Shown here piece by piece: positions 27,180 to 35,678 of a stretch of 64,000 bases of DNA (position 1 is the stretch's first letter; each line of letters opens with the position of its first letter). Location: NCBI GenBank assembly GCA_965216585.1, contig CBDCGC010000002.1, positions 62,001 through 126,000 of the forward strand. The letters are read 5' to 3'. The position numbers were made by a program, and so were the translations under genes. The DNA is from CADEER01 sp965216585. GTDB taxonomy: Bacteria; Desulfobacterota; Binatia; HRBIN30; CADEER01. The notes under the pieces are model-generated. The model was not told where the DNA came from. It did not search any database and was given only the letters and a program-made list of their open reading frames with translations.

Positions 27180-27196
27180 TTGACAATCGTTTTCAA
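27180..27196. promoter_or_regulatory. Fur-box-like operator upstream of bfd-bfr
   Basis: TTGACAATCGTTTTCAA, a near-perfect 8-1-8 palindrome that shares the pattern TTGANAAYCNTTYTCAA with elements at 30254 and 32757. The Fur consensus 7-1-7 core (TGANAAT-N-ATTNTCA) fits. It lies between the divergent bfd and sulfatase-like genes and could serve either. Confidence 0.7.
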
Positions 27197-27302
27197 CAAC
27201 CGTGTGTATCCTTCATGGGCATAGGATCGGCGCGGTTGCGGTGACCATTCGCCGGAAGGGCGTCTTGCCTGCGATTCCACGCTTCGACACAGTGTAGCCG
27301 AA

Positions 27303-28766
27303 ATGGGGAGTGGGGAGGGACATCGTGCGACAGGCGTTCGGCGGGTGTGGCGAAAGCCCGCGGCGGCGGTTGGCAGCTCGGTGATAACCCACCTGACCGT
27401 CATCGCGGTGGCGTTGCTGATCGCGGCGTGCCAGAGCCGCGCCCCCGATGCGAGTCCGCGGCCGAACGTTCTACTGCTGTCGATCGATAGCTTGCGTGCC
27501 GATCGGCTAGGTGTGTACGGCAACGAGCGCGATACCAGCCCGACCATCGATCGGCTCGCGGCGCAGGGGGTTCTCTTCGAGAACACCGTCAGTCCGACCT
27601 CGTGGACTCTGCCGGCGCACGTCTCGCTGCTCACCGGGCTCGACCAGCGCAGCCATCGGGTAGTCGATGTGCGGGACGAGATGGCGGACGAACTCGCAAC
27701 TCTGCCGGAGATTTTTCGCCGCGCCGGCTACGAAACCGTGGGCTTCTACTCGGGGCCGTTTCTGCACCCCCACTTTGGCTTCGCTCAGGGATTCGACGAT
27801 TACGTTTCGTGCATGTCGGAGAGCGAAGGGTCACCGAAAGACCTGGAAACGCTGCACCGAGCGCATCGCGACGAGACCAACCCCGCGCTGCGCGCGCACT
27901 TTGGCGGCTGGTTGGAACGCCGGCGCGATCGGCCGTTCTTCGCCTTCGTGCACATGTGGGATGTTCACTACGACTACATCCCGCCCGAACCGTACTACTC
28001 GATGTTCGACGCGGACTACGACGGCGCGTTGGACGGGCGCAACATCATCGGCGACGGGTTCCCGCTCGACGCGGCGGCGCGTGACGTCGAGTACCTGAAG
28101 AGTCTCTACGATGGCGAGATTCGCTACACCGATGCGGTGTTGCGCAGCATGCTCGATGGGTTGGATGCGCGCGGGCTGCTCGACAACACCTGGATCGTCA
28201 TCACCGGCGATCACGGTGAAGAGTTCGTCGAGCACGGGTTGAAGGGTCATCAACTCACGCTCTACGAAGAGGTCGTGCACGTGCCGCTGGTGATCTGGAG
28301 CCGCGGGCTGGCGGCACCGGCCAAACGGGTTGCCCAACCGGTTGCCTTGAGCGATGTGGCGCCGACGATTCTGGAAGTGGTGGGTCTGGAGGTCCCGGCG
28401 GGACTCGATGGCCGCAGTCTGGTGCCGTTGATGCAGGGCCGGCCCTTCGATCGCGGCCCTGTCTTCAGCGAGCTCTACATCGGCCGCAAACTGATCGTCG
28501 CCGCGGCGCGGCGCGGCAAGCGAAAGTTGATCTACGACGCAGTTGGCGATCGCTGGGCCGAGTACGATCTGGCGAGAGACCCGCGCGAGCAATCGAAGTT
28601 GGGTGTCGAGACACCAGAGCTGAAAGAGATGTTGGCCGAATACGTGAACGCTTCGCGCCTCGCCTTGCGTTCGGCGAAGGCTCCCGCCGCGGCGAAGGCG
28701 AGGGCCGACATACCGGCGGGAGTGGCCGAGAAGCTCCGCAAGCTCGGCTATCTCGATGGCGATTGA
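27303..28766 (+). CDS. sulfatase-family (alkaline phosphatase superfamily) lipoprotein
   Basis: 487 residues with a lipoprotein signal (VIAVALLIAAC). Metal-binding motifs LLSIDSLRADRLG and TGDHGEEF, plus DVHYDY, place it in the sulfatase/phosphotransferase superfamily. The nucleophile position reads WTLPAHVSLLTG: a Thr (T-x-P-x-H) rather than the CxPxR that is converted to formylglycine, so it may be a phosphatase or phosphotransferase rather than a true sulfatase. The ATG at 27303 gives a long n-region; GTG 27345 or GTG 27381 would give a normal signal peptide and may be the real start. It faces away from bfd and ends 41 bp from the porin gene. Confidence 0.8.
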   Translation: MGSGEGHRATGVRRVWRKPAAAVGSSVITHLTVIAVALLIAACQSRAPDASPRPNVLLLSIDSLRADRLGVYGNERDTSPTIDRLAAQGVLFENTVSPTSWTLPAHVSLLTGLDQRSHRVVDVRDEMADELATLPEIFRRAGYETVGFYSGPFLHPHFGFAQGFDDYVSCMSESEGSPKDLETLHRAHRDETNPALRAHFGGWLERRRDRPFFAFVHMWDVHYDYIPPEPYYSMFDADYDGALDGRNIIGDGFPLDAAARDVEYLKSLYDGEIRYTDAVLRSMLDGLDARGLLDNTWIVITGDHGEEFVEHGLKGHQLTLYEEVVHVPLVIWSRGLAAPAKRVAQPVALSDVAPTILEVVGLEVPAGLDGRSLVPLMQGRPFDRGPVFSELYIGRKLIVAAARRGKRKLIYDAVGDRWAEYDLARDPREQSKLGVETPELKEMLAEYVNASRLALRSAKAPAAAKARADIPAGVAEKLRKLGYLDGD

Positions 28767-28770
28767 GGGC

Positions 28771-28804
28771 GAGCGCAGCCGATATCCCAGCCGTGTCGGC
28801 GCTC
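28771..28804. terminator. possible bidirectional terminator hairpin
   Basis: In the 41-bp gap between the convergent sulfatase-like and porin genes, GAGCGC pairs with GCGCTC, extended by CGA/TCG around a three-base bulge. There is no T run, but the position suits a shared terminator. Confidence 0.35.
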
Positions 28805-28807
28805 CGA

Positions 28808-30223
28808 TCAGAAGACGAAGCCGCCACCCACTTGCAGGCCGTCCGGCAGGTTGCCGCCGGCGCGGTCTTCGATGCGGTATTCGGCTTTGAGAACCACTTG
28901 CGGAATCGGCTTGTAGTTGAAGCCGAGCTCCCAGTAGTTGCGCCGGGTCTGCGGCTCGCGGGCGAAGCCGCGGGGCATTTCCGCCTGGGTGTCGAGCCAG
29001 GAATAGCGGAACCACGGCATGAGTGAGTGCGTCGTGCCGGGAAGGATGAGCGGCAGGACGTCGTATCCGGCTTCGGCGTAGGCGCCTATCATCTGCTTGC
29101 CGACCGGGCCGTTGATGTCGGGGTCGGCGCTGAGAACGGCAGCGTCGTCGATCAGCACCGTCGTGCCGAGGGCGCGGAAGTGGAAGCCGCGGCGCTGTAC
29201 TTGGGTGTGCACTTCGTAGAGCTGGGTGAAGACGTCGGGGCGGATGCGCATGTCGGCCGGGCCGATGAGCTCGTTCTGCCCCTGGTCACCGACATAGGCC
29301 GAAGCGGCGAGCGTCCAGCCCCAGTTGGCGATTGGCTCGTAGTCGAGACGGCCGACGAACGACCAGTCGTTGGCGCGTTCGCGATTCCCCTTCTGCCGGC
29401 CGCCGCGCAGGTTGGACTTGCTGAAGCCGAGCGCGTTGAAGCTGGTCACCGCGTAGGCGTTGTAGGTGAGCCCGGGAGCGATCTCACCGAAGAGGCCGGC
29501 GCCGTTGGCGCGCCAGGTGCTCGGGATGATCTGACGTTCGACCGGCGGCCGGCGGTTGCCGAGGAAGAAGGGGGGCTCATGGATGAGGTTGACGAAACCG
29601 ACCGGCGCCAGGAGCATGCCGCCGCGGATGTTGAACGCCGGGTGCAGCAGGAAGTCGAGGGTGGCGAATTCGACGGAGACGCTGCCGTCGCCAGCCGAGA
29701 CCGTGCTGCCGCTGCTGGCGTGCTCGAACTCCAACTCGGAGTTGAGGATGATCCAGTCGTTGTACTTGTAGCCGAAGTAGAGGACGAAGCGCAGGAAGTC
29801 GAATTGATCGCTGCGCCCCGCCTTGTCTGAAACCTCGTTGCGAAAGTGTGCCTCGCCGTAGCCGCCGATCGAGAGACCCTGGTCGACCTGGTAGACCTTG
29901 GACGCCGCCGGCCCGAGCCCGTAGACGCTCTTGAGCTCCTTCTTTTCGGGGAGAACCAGCGCCTCGCGCAGTTGGCTGACTTCCTTGGTCAGCACTCCCT
30001 GCTTGCGCTCGACTTCATCGATGCGGGCCGGCGCCGCACCGGTGCCGGGCTGTGGATCGTCGCGCCGCCTCTCCTCTTTCAGGCGTCGCATCTCTTCGAG
30101 CAGTTCTTGCTGGCGCCGCTCGAGTCGTTCGATGCGTTGTCGCTGTTCCTCGTCGGCCGGCGCCGCGGTGGCGATTGCCGACAGGGCGAGGGTGGTGAGG
30201 ATGAGGCGTCCGAGTATCCGCAT
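28808..30223 (-). CDS. outer-membrane porin-like protein with N-terminal coiled coil, Fur-box controlled
   Basis: 471 residues. Signal peptide (MRILGRLILTTLALSAIATA), a charged coiled coil (about 24-85, RQRIERLERRQQELLEEMRR), then a beta-barrel with alternating aromatic strands ending in a C-terminal Phe (GGGFVF), as expected for an outer-membrane protein of the phosphate-selective-porin O/P type. Ribosome site GGGAG precedes ATG 30223. The palindrome TTGAGAATCGTTTTCAA lies at 30254-30270, in its promoter, so an iron-related uptake role is likely by inference. It lies directly downstream of feoB. Confidence 0.82.
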   Translation of the reverse strand: MRILGRLILTTLALSAIATAAPADEEQRQRIERLERRQQELLEEMRRLKEERRRDDPQPGTGAAPARIDEVERKQGVLTKEVSQLREALVLPEKKELKSVYGLGPAASKVYQVDQGLSIGGYGEAHFRNEVSDKAGRSDQFDFLRFVLYFGYKYNDWIILNSELEFEHASSGSTVSAGDGSVSVEFATLDFLLHPAFNIRGGMLLAPVGFVNLIHEPPFFLGNRRPPVERQIIPSTWRANGAGLFGEIAPGLTYNAYAVTSFNALGFSKSNLRGGRQKGNRERANDWSFVGRLDYEPIANWGWTLAASAYVGDQGQNELIGPADMRIRPDVFTQLYEVHTQVQRRGFHFRALGTTVLIDDAAVLSADPDINGPVGKQMIGAYAEAGYDVLPLILPGTTHSLMPWFRYSWLDTQAEMPRGFAREPQTRRNYWELGFNYKPIPQVVLKAEYRIEDRAGGNLPDGLQVGGGFVF

Positions 30224-30253
30224 GTAGGGCTCCCGCTTGTTTCGAAAATGAAG

Positions 30254-30270
30254 TTGAGAATCGTTTTCAA
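30254..30270. promoter_or_regulatory. Fur-box-like operator upstream of the porin gene
   Basis: TTGAGAATCGTTTTCAA, palindromic and nearly identical to the elements before bfd and feoA. It sits about 31 bp upstream of the porin start and 34 bp after the feoB stop, so the porin probably has its own iron-responsive promoter. Confidence 0.75.
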
Positions 30271-30303
30271 GATTCTCCAGCGGAAGTCAAGCCGGGCATC
30301 GGC

Positions 30304-32508
30304 TCAGCCGCCGAGAAGAGAGGCGATTTGGTAGACCAGCAGGGCGGCGACGTAGGCCAGTGCCGTCATGTACGAGAAGGCGAAAATGGGTGCCCGCCAC
30401 GAGCCGGTTTCGCGACGCATGGTCGCCAGCGTTGCGGCGCATTGAGAGCACAGGGCAAAGAAGACCATGATCGACAAGGCGACGGCGACACCAAAAATCG
30501 GCCGGCCGTCGGGCCACGTCGCGGCGCGCAAGGTTTGTCGCAGTTGCGAGCTGCCCTCGTCGTGTCCGTCGCCGAGGCTGTAGATCGTTCCCAATGCGGC
30601 GATGACGACCTCGCGCGCCGGGAAGCTGGCCAGCGTTGCCATGCCGATGCGCCAATCCCAGCCGAGCGGTCGCACGACGGGCTCGATGGCGATGCCGGCG
30701 CGGCCGAGAAAGGAAGCGCGCAGGTGCTCGGCGCCCTCGGCTGCGTCGAGCCTGGCGATCTCGTCCGCACTCTCCGCGACGGCGCGCTGCGCGTCGAAGC
30801 GCGCCGCAATCTGGGGCTGTCGCGGAAAGTAGGACAGCGCCCAGATGGCGATGGCGGTGAGCAGAATGATCGTCCCGGCGCGACGCACGAACGCCCACGA
30901 GCGCTCGCTCACGCGGTAGAGCACGACCCGCCACGACGGAACTTTGTACGGTGGCAGCTCGAGCAGGAACGGCACCGGCGGCCCTTTGAGTTGGGTTCGC
31001 TTGAGAGTCCAGGCAACCAGCGGTGCGACGACGATGCCGAGTGCGTACATGGCGAAGAGGGTCAGCCCTTGCAGTCCGATGAACCCACCGACCGTCGCAG
31101 GGGGGATGAAGGCCGAGATGAAGAGGACGTAGACCGGCAGCCGGGCGCTGCAACTCATCAGCGGGGCGATGAGGATGGTGGCCAAGCGGTCGCGCCGGTT
31201 CTCGATCGAGCGCGCCGCCATGATGCCGGGGACGGCGCAGGCGAACGAGGAGAGCAGGGGGATGAACGAGCGGCCGGAGAGACCGAAGCGGGCCATGACG
31301 CGATCCATGAGAAAAGCGGCGCGGGCCATGTAGCCCGAGTCTTCCATGATGGTGATGAGGGCAAAGAGGATGGCGATCTGGGGAACGAAAACGACGACGG
31401 CACCGGCGCCGCCGATGATGCCGTCGACGATGAGCGAGCGCAGGGCGCCGTCGGCCAACCAGGATCCAGCGCCGGCCGCGAACGAATTGAAGAGGGTGTC
31501 GATGGCGTCCATGAACGGCACCGCCCAGGTGAAGATGGCCTGGAAGAGGAGCGCCATGCCGGCGAGGAAGACGATCAATCCCCAGAACCGGTGCATCACG
31601 ACGGCGTCGATGCGCTGCGTCCAGAGAAAGCGCTCGCCATCGGCCTGACGGATGCTGTCGTCGGCGGTCTCCTCGATCCAGGCGTAGCGCTGGTCGATCA
31701 CGGCCGAGGGGATCGGCACACCGCCGTCGTGCAAGCGCCGCCGAGCCGCTGCGGCAAAGGCGATGGCGCTCTCGGGGATCTCACCGTTCAGCTCCTGGGC
31801 GAGGAAGCCCTGCTGATCCAAGATCAACCACTGGGCGAGAAAGCGCGCCCGCGTTCCGTTGCTCGACAGAAGGGGGATGAGCTGCTCGATTTCGTGTTCT
31901 ACTTGCATGGGCATGGCAACCCGTACGGCCCGCGAAACGCCGCTGGAGGCGCTCTCGACCAGCGCTGCCTTCACTTGTGTGATGCCTTGTTGTTTGGCGG
32001 CGTGAACCGGAACCACGGGGATGCCGAGGCGAGACTCGAGTGCCCGGTAGTCGATGTGAATGCCCTCGCGCTTGGCGAGGTCGACCATGCTGAGGCCGGC
32101 GACGACGGGCAGACCGCTGTCGATGACCTGGGTCAGGAGAAAGAGATTGCGCTCGAGGTTGGTGGCGTCGATGATGCACAAGACGGCGTGTGGCCGCGCC
32201 GTCTCACCGCTGCCGATGAGGGCGCGCACGGCGACGATTTCGTCCGGCGCGCGCGGCGAGAGGGAATACGAGCCAGGCAGGTCGACCAGCAGGATGTGGT
32301 CGTCGCCGCTGGCGCACCGCCCGAGTGCGTGGTCGACGGTGACACCGGCGTAGTTGCCGGTGCGCTGGCGCAGGCCGGTGAGGGCGTTGAACAGAGTCGT
32401 TTTTCCGGTGTTGGGATTGCCGATGACGGCGACGACATAGGGATTGGCTTCCGATCCCAGACGCGGAGTGCCGGCAGGCGGATCCTGCCTCGCAGTGGAG
32501 TTGGCCAT
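30304..32508 (-). CDS. feoB: ferrous iron transporter FeoB
   Basis: 734 residues from ATG 32508. N-terminal G domain: G1 GNPNTGKT (30-37), G2 in GNYAGVTVD, G3 DLPG and G4 SMVD (usually NMxD). Two Gate-type membrane halves follow, with many hydrophobic helices (IIGGAGAVVVFVPQIAILFALI, GRSFIPLLSSFACAVPG, LIAPLMSCSARLPVY). It imports Fe(II) across the inner membrane. The start lies 10 bp after the feoA stop; an upstream codon at 32547 would overlap feoA and is less likely. Expressed with feoA behind a Fur-box-like element. Confidence 0.96.
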   Translation of the reverse strand: MANSTARQDPPAGTPRLGSEANPYVVAVIGNPNTGKTTLFNALTGLRQRTGNYAGVTVDHALGRCASGDDHILLVDLPGSYSLSPRAPDEIVAVRALIGSGETARPHAVLCIIDATNLERNLFLLTQVIDSGLPVVAGLSMVDLAKREGIHIDYRALESRLGIPVVPVHAAKQQGITQVKAALVESASSGVSRAVRVAMPMQVEHEIEQLIPLLSSNGTRARFLAQWLILDQQGFLAQELNGEIPESAIAFAAAARRRLHDGGVPIPSAVIDQRYAWIEETADDSIRQADGERFLWTQRIDAVVMHRFWGLIVFLAGMALLFQAIFTWAVPFMDAIDTLFNSFAAGAGSWLADGALRSLIVDGIIGGAGAVVVFVPQIAILFALITIMEDSGYMARAAFLMDRVMARFGLSGRSFIPLLSSFACAVPGIMAARSIENRRDRLATILIAPLMSCSARLPVYVLFISAFIPPATVGGFIGLQGLTLFAMYALGIVVAPLVAWTLKRTQLKGPPVPFLLELPPYKVPSWRVVLYRVSERSWAFVRRAGTIILLTAIAIWALSYFPRQPQIAARFDAQRAVAESADEIARLDAAEGAEHLRASFLGRAGIAIEPVVRPLGWDWRIGMATLASFPAREVVIAALGTIYSLGDGHDEGSSQLRQTLRAATWPDGRPIFGVAVALSIMVFFALCSQCAATLATMRRETGSWRAPIFAFSYMTALAYVAALLVYQIASLLGG

Positions 32509-32518
32509 GATGGCTCGT

Positions 32519-32743
32519 TCAAGCCAGGACGACGCGTCGCGCTTCACTGGTGCGTACGGCGATCTCGAAACCGCGCAAGCCGACGTGGATGGGATCCCCG
32601 AGTGGCGCGAGCCGGACGTAGCGGACCTTCACTCCGGGTGTGAAACCGAGCTCGGCGAGGCGATGGGAGATGCCATCGTCGCCCCGGATGGTTGCGATGA
32701 CACCATCCTGTCGCGGCCCCAGGTCGGCCAGCGTCCGTTGCAT
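32519..32743 (-). CDS. feoA: FeoA, ferrous iron transport accessory protein
   Basis: 74 residues with the SH3-like FeoA fold (LADLGPRQDGVIATI, RLAELGFTPGVKVRYVRLAPLGDP). It supports FeoB in the cytoplasm. The ATG at 32743 was chosen because the alternative ATG at 32767 falls inside the Fur-box-like palindrome 32757-32773. Closely followed by feoB. Confidence 0.93.
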   Translation of the reverse strand: MQRTLADLGPRQDGVIATIRGDDGISHRLAELGFTPGVKVRYVRLAPLGDPIHVGLRGFEIAVRTSEARRVVLA

Positions 32744-32756
32744 GCTCGGAATGGTA

Positions 32757-32773
32757 TTGAAAACCATTCTCAA
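32757..32773. promoter_or_regulatory. Fur-box-like operator upstream of feoAB
   Basis: TTGAAAACCATTCTCAA, the third copy of the shared palindrome, 13 bp upstream of the chosen feoA start and 47 bp downstream of the MbnP-like gene. feoAB thus probably has its own iron-regulated promoter. Confidence 0.75.
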
Positions 32774-32820
32774 TAGCAACGGAGCCGGCGGACGGGCGCT
32801 CGCCCGTCCGCCGGTGGACG

Positions 32821-33777
32821 TTACTCGACGCGAAACAGCTTCTGTGGCTCGGCCGGAGTTTCGCCAAAGGCCAAGCCGAGCTTGGGGAAGACGGTGACGC
32901 AGTCCATGTCGAAAGGTTGCGACTGGCACCCGGGAGCGGTTTCCATCTGGTTGTGCTCGAGGTCGGCGTCGGCCAGCACAGCGGCGAGGTCGGCGACGAT
33001 GACGTTGGTGTCCGGGTTGAACCCGTTCAACGTGATTTCCGGGCGGTTCGGATTGACGCATTCCTCGCTCGGCGGGATCGGCGGCGCGCCGCCGTTGCAG
33101 CCGGTGCTGCCGAGGTGGAGGTTGTAGCTGATGGCGCCGTCGACCGGACCGGCGAAGCCGTCGACGCGGATGAACTTGTAGCCGCCGTTCCAGTTCCAGA
33201 ACATCGACGTCAGATTGAGTGGCGACTCGGCCCGCTCGGCGTCGCCGTGGTTCATGTCGAAGGGAATGCCCATGTCGAAGCGAACGCCGGTGTAGACGCC
33301 GGCCGGCGCCGTGCCGCGTACGCTGGTGTTCATCGGCTCGTTGCCGACCGGGCAACCGGGACTGCCGGTTTCGAAGTCGAGCAGGGCGAGGTCGTCGCGC
33401 TGCCACAGGCCGTCTTGCTCGAGGTCGAGTGCGACTTCATCTCCAGCCGGTGTGAGCAGGCGGACGTTGGAAACGTAGAAGCGGAAATCGGCCAGCCGCA
33501 GCGTCGTGCCGGTGGTACCCATTTCCTCGTAGATGCCGCCACAGGTGAAGCTCTCACTGCCGACGGCGGCGGCGAAGTTGATTTCAATGTCGCGCAAGGC
33601 GCAGCCGTCGAGTGCGTTGCCAACCGCGAGGACGAGCTCGTTGACGCGAACACTGCCGTCGCCGTTGGCGTCTCCGATGCACTGGCCGTTGGAGCCGATT
33701 CCGTCCTGGGCACCGGCCGTGAGCGCGCTCAGTGCCAGGATCAAGATTGAAATTCCCACTTTTCGCGTGATGTTCAT
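32821..33777 (-). CDS. MbnP-like metal-binding protein (four-Cys family) with an EF-hand insert
   Basis: 318 residues with a signal peptide (GISILILALSALTAGAQ). After it lies one EF-hand-like loop flanked by Cys (CIGDANGDGSVRVNELV...C, nt 33601-33681), half of the module used by other secreted proteins here. The rest matches the MbnP / 'metallo-mystery pair four-Cys' family: IEINFAAAVG, RLADFRFYVSNVRLL, the WNWNGGYKF motif and CQSQPFDMDC. Family members pair with the dihaem protein MbnH and are tied to copper handling; no MbnH gene is seen next to this one. AAAGGAGGAG precedes ATG 33777. The same-strand neighbour is a barrel protein. Confidence 0.8.
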   Translation of the reverse strand: MNITRKVGISILILALSALTAGAQDGIGSNGQCIGDANGDGSVRVNELVLAVGNALDGCALRDIEINFAAAVGSESFTCGGIYEEMGTTGTTLRLADFRFYVSNVRLLTPAGDEVALDLEQDGLWQRDDLALLDFETGSPGCPVGNEPMNTSVRGTAPAGVYTGVRFDMGIPFDMNHGDAERAESPLNLTSMFWNWNGGYKFIRVDGFAGPVDGAISYNLHLGSTGCNGGAPPIPPSEECVNPNRPEITLNGFNPDTNVIVADLAAVLADADLEHNQMETAPGCQSQPFDMDCVTVFPKLGLAFGETPAEPQKLFRVE

Positions 33778-33859
33778 CGTTTCTCCTCCTTTGAAGATGA
33801 TCGCCCGAGCCGATTGTCGCCGAGACTGGCAGCGGGCGCTCGTGGTTTCCGCTGAACGG

Positions 33860-34978
33860 TCAAAATCTCCACGTCAATGCCGCGCGGATCCGGTAGTCGG
33901 GCATGATCTGCACGGCGGTGTTCTTTTGTAGGACCGGCAGCTCTCCGCCGAGAGAAGCTTGAAGCGATTCTCCCCAGGTGAAGAGCAGGGCCGGGCCGAG
34001 GTAGAGAGCGGTGACGGCGGTGTCGTCGAGAAGCGCTCCGGAAATGCGATCTTGCCCCTTGGTTTCTCCGTTGAGCTGTGCCGAGAGGGCCAGGGTATAG
34101 CCGCGACGCAGGGCGCTTTCGTCGAGTGCGAGATAGGCGCCGGGCGCGAAGCGCCAGAGTAGCTCGTTGGCGTAACGGTAGTTGAAGCGTCCCTGCGTGC
34201 GCAGGAAGTACTGTACGAAGCCGCTGGCGTAGAGGCGTTTCCAGGTGGTGAAGAAGCGCGCCCCGATGATGCCGTCGACCGATCCGGATCCGAGTGCCAG
34301 GTCGTGACCGTGGATGCCACTCGGGCGCTCGCCCTCGGAATGGCGGCGCGACAGCCGGCCCGAGCTGGCGCGCTCGCCGACAAGCACACCGGGCAGGCCG
34401 CGTCCCGGAACGTTTGGAAAGTCGGGTACGGCGTTCGGATCGCCGCCGACCTCCTCGCCCAGGCGGCCGGTTTTGCCGGTTGGGATTTTGATACCACCGA
34501 CCAGGGTGAGGCGGACGACGGTGCTGTTGTCGACCCAACGCAACGGCGAATACAGAGCGAGCAGTGACATGTCGCCCAGGCCGGTCTCGTCATCACTTTC
34601 CAGCTCGTCGTCGACGAAACGGGTGAAGGTTCGCGAGATGATCGGCAGGTTGACCTGTAGCCCCAGTGTTTCGGTGAAGTTGTAACCGGCCATCACTTGC
34701 GTGATGGCGCTGTTCATCTTCTCACCTTCGTTGGAGATCGAGCGGCCGCCGTCGCGCAGCGTCGCGAAGCGCGTGAACTGCTCCGCCACACCGAGTCGAA
34801 AACCGGTCCGTCCCGCTTGTGATTCGGTTGCCGTATAGATCGCGCAGAGGTCGCAGGCGCGCGTTGGCACACTCGCAGCGAGTAGGACCAACACCGCGCT
34901 CAAAGCTCCGCGCAGCCATCTGTGCGCCGGCACCGATGGATCGCGCGCAGGCGCGCGCGACCGCAAAGTTGCACTCAT
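33860..34978 (-). CDS. outer-membrane barrel protein with N-terminal CDLC motif
   Basis: 372 residues from ATG 34978; a TTG at 34996 would extend it but GGAAAGGA upstream favours the ATG. A signal peptide (LVLLAASVPTRA) is followed at once by CDLCAIYTA, then barrel-like amphipathic strands (LGLQVNLPII, STVVRLTLVGGIKIPTG, ASGFVQYFLRT) ending in Phe (RAALTWRF). It looks like a porin or transporter of the outer membrane. The CxxC at the mature N-terminus and the MbnP-like and Cys/His-rich neighbours suggest metal handling (inference). Substrate unknown. Confidence 0.75.
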   Translation of the reverse strand: MSATLRSRAPARDPSVPAHRWLRGALSAVLVLLAASVPTRACDLCAIYTATESQAGRTGFRLGVAEQFTRFATLRDGGRSISNEGEKMNSAITQVMAGYNFTETLGLQVNLPIISRTFTRFVDDELESDDETGLGDMSLLALYSPLRWVDNSTVVRLTLVGGIKIPTGKTGRLGEEVGGDPNAVPDFPNVPGRGLPGVLVGERASSGRLSRRHSEGERPSGIHGHDLALGSGSVDGIIGARFFTTWKRLYASGFVQYFLRTQGRFNYRYANELLWRFAPGAYLALDESALRRGYTLALSAQLNGETKGQDRISGALLDDTAVTALYLGPALLFTWGESLQASLGGELPVLQKNTAVQIMPDYRIRAALTWRF

Positions 34979-35041
34979 CTTCCATCCTTTCCTCAATTGA
35001 TCGCCGGTTGCCCGGCTGCGCGGTCGCGTGACCGCAAGCGA

Positions 35042-35485
35042 TCAACCTCGGATGGGTGGTGGCACCTCGGGACGTTCCTCGCGGTTGCTGGGCGAGCCGG
35101 CGACCTGGGTGACTTCGCCGAGGTCGGGCAGATCGAGAACGGTGCGACCGCGATCGATGAGAACGAAGGGCGGCAGGGGCGAAGCGGTCATGGTGAAGGT
35201 GCTCTTGCACGGCGGTCGCTGCACGCGCGTTCCGTCCGCCCCGTCGCGAGAACGACCCGAATGGCAATGCGGCTTCGCCGCCCCTTGCTGGTGTGCTGGC
35301 GCAGTGACTTCTCCGCTCGGTGCCGCATTGTGCATCGGGCAGTTGGCCGGGCAAAAGCCACAAGCTTCGAGAATGCCGGGCGCCGACGACACCAGGGCGA
35401 CCGATAGAGCGGCTGCCAGGGCGACGATCTTGCCGGCCAACCGAGTTGGTGTCGGTGCCGGCGTAGGTGTGAGAAGTCTCAACAC
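35042..35485 (-). CDS. small exported Cys/His-rich protein, possible metal binder
   Basis: 147 residues from GTG 35485 (GAGG about 11 bp upstream). A hydrophobic segment (KIVALAAALSVALVSSA) precedes CGFCPANCPMHN and, further on, KPHCHSG, a pattern suited to binding soft metals. The C-terminal half has no recognised motif. It is first in a same-strand run with the CDLC barrel protein and the MbnP-like gene, spaced by 63 and 82 bp. Start uncertain because the frame is open upstream. Family not recognised. Confidence 0.6.
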   Translation of the reverse strand: MLRLLTPTPAPTPTRLAGKIVALAAALSVALVSSAPGILEACGFCPANCPMHNAAPSGEVTAPAHQQGAAKPHCHSGRSRDGADGTRVQRPPCKSTFTMTASPLPPFVLIDRGRTVLDLPDLGEVTQVAGSPSNREERPEVPPPIRG

Positions 35486-35678
35486 GGCCCGGCAAGCCTC
35501 GTATTCGCGCCGCGCTGTGTCAAGACGGTGCAGCTTTTCGCCGAAGTACTGCGTCCCCGCTGGTGGGAGCGCAATGGCAGCGGTGGTGCGAGTCGGTGAA
35601 TTCTGCTTGGATCCGCGGCGGAGGAGTGCGCGGGTGGATGGGCGAAGAGAGCCGGCGGTAGGGCTCGAGGGGAGGATC

